Origin: Clostridium sp. CAG:417
GTDB lineage: Bacteria > Bacillota_I > Bacilli_A > RF39 > UBA660
Assembly: GCA_000432835.1 (NCBI GenBank)
Contig: FR890366.1
Span: forward strand, 9,859 to 17,434
Reading direction: 5' to 3'
DNA: 7,576 nucleotides
Position 1 is the stretch's first letter, and each line of letters opens with the position of its first letter. Positions 7,445 through 7,576 of the stretch are shown here, piece by piece. The notes below the pieces were generated by a model that was not told the DNA's origin, ran no database searches, and saw nothing but the letters and a program-made list of their open reading frames with translations. Both the position numbers and the translations under genes were made by a program.

Positions 7445-7477
7445 CACTATAATTTTATCATAAATTAAACTATAGTG
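7445..7477 (-). repeat. Inverted repeat flanking the -10 of the glucosaminidase promoter
   Basis: CACTATA (7477-7471) and TATAGTG (7451-7445) are perfect 7-bp inverted copies, extendable to 11 pairs with one G-T mismatch or wobble. The probable -10 lies between the arms and the predicted transcription start falls at the edge of the right arm. A regulator binding both arms would block the promoter. Chance is possible in DNA this A+T-rich, although the arms include C and G positions. Confidence 0.4.
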
Positions 7478-7482
7478 CACAA
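7452..7482 (-). promoter_or_regulatory. Probable extended -10 promoter of the glucosaminidase gene
   Basis: On the minus strand TGATAAAAT (7460-7452) matches the extended -10 pattern TGnTATAAT with one mismatch. The best -35 candidate, TTGTGC (7482-7477), is weak and 19 bp away. Transcription would begin near 7445, leaving a short leader of about 18 nt that carries the SD. The DNA from 7483 to 7576 is A+T-rich with no gene or clear element that I can support. Confidence 0.5.
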
Positions 7483-7576
7483 ATATTAAAATAATAAATT
7501 TTCATTTTACAAAGTTTTACATATCAATATCATTAAGTACATCACGAAAACTTAGAGTACGTGAATATTACATAAC

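Noticed and set aside
1..7576. Mobile element, CRISPR array, tRNA or Mycoplasma-code genome
   Set aside because: No spaced direct repeats, transposase or integrase homology, or tRNA fold was seen; tryptophans use TGG and the three long frames have no internal TGA.

Overview
This is a very A+T-rich window carrying three long genes, all on the minus strand, packed with short gaps. The base composition, AGGAGG-type ribosome binding sites, Firmicutes-type ABC exporter pair and secreted peptidoglycan hydrolase point to a low-GC Gram-positive bacterium (Bacillota, possibly a gut Bacilli or Clostridia lineage). Tryptophan is encoded by TGG and no in-frame TGA occurs, so the standard code fits better than the Mycoplasma code. 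I cannot name a species.

Read in the direction of transcription (right to left): (1) 7443-7576 is upstream DNA with a probable extended -10 promoter inside an inverted repeat. (2) 3867-7427 encodes a secreted, multi-domain N-acetylglucosaminidase (autolysin type) of 1186 residues: signal peptide, glucosaminidase domain, SH3-like domains, two bacterial Ig-like domains, and a C-terminal pair of diverged repeats that I do not recognise with certainty. (3) Its stop codon lies inside a clear Rho-independent terminator (3839-3871). (4) A near-consensus sigma-A promoter (3802-3830) and a leader of about 64 nt with a stem-loop follow. (5) 1969-3732 and 21-1976 encode the two half-transporters of a heterodimeric type IV ABC exporter (LmrCD / BmrCD / TM287-288 class), overlapping by 8 nt. 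(6) The last 20 bases hold a possible RBS and start codon of a further gene that runs off the window.

The two transport genes form one unit. The first (1969-3732) has the degenerate nucleotide-binding residues and the second (21-1976) has the catalytic Glu and His, so together they should make one active and one degenerate ATP site. The autolysin is a separate transcription unit: terminator and promoter both fall in the 134-bp gap. I see no CRISPR array, tRNA, rRNA, insertion sequence or prophage signature. Most of the window is ordinary core or accessory gene content. The points most worth a second look are the leader structure before the exporter, the extracellular insertion in the second exporter subunit, and the tandem C-terminal modules of the autolysin.
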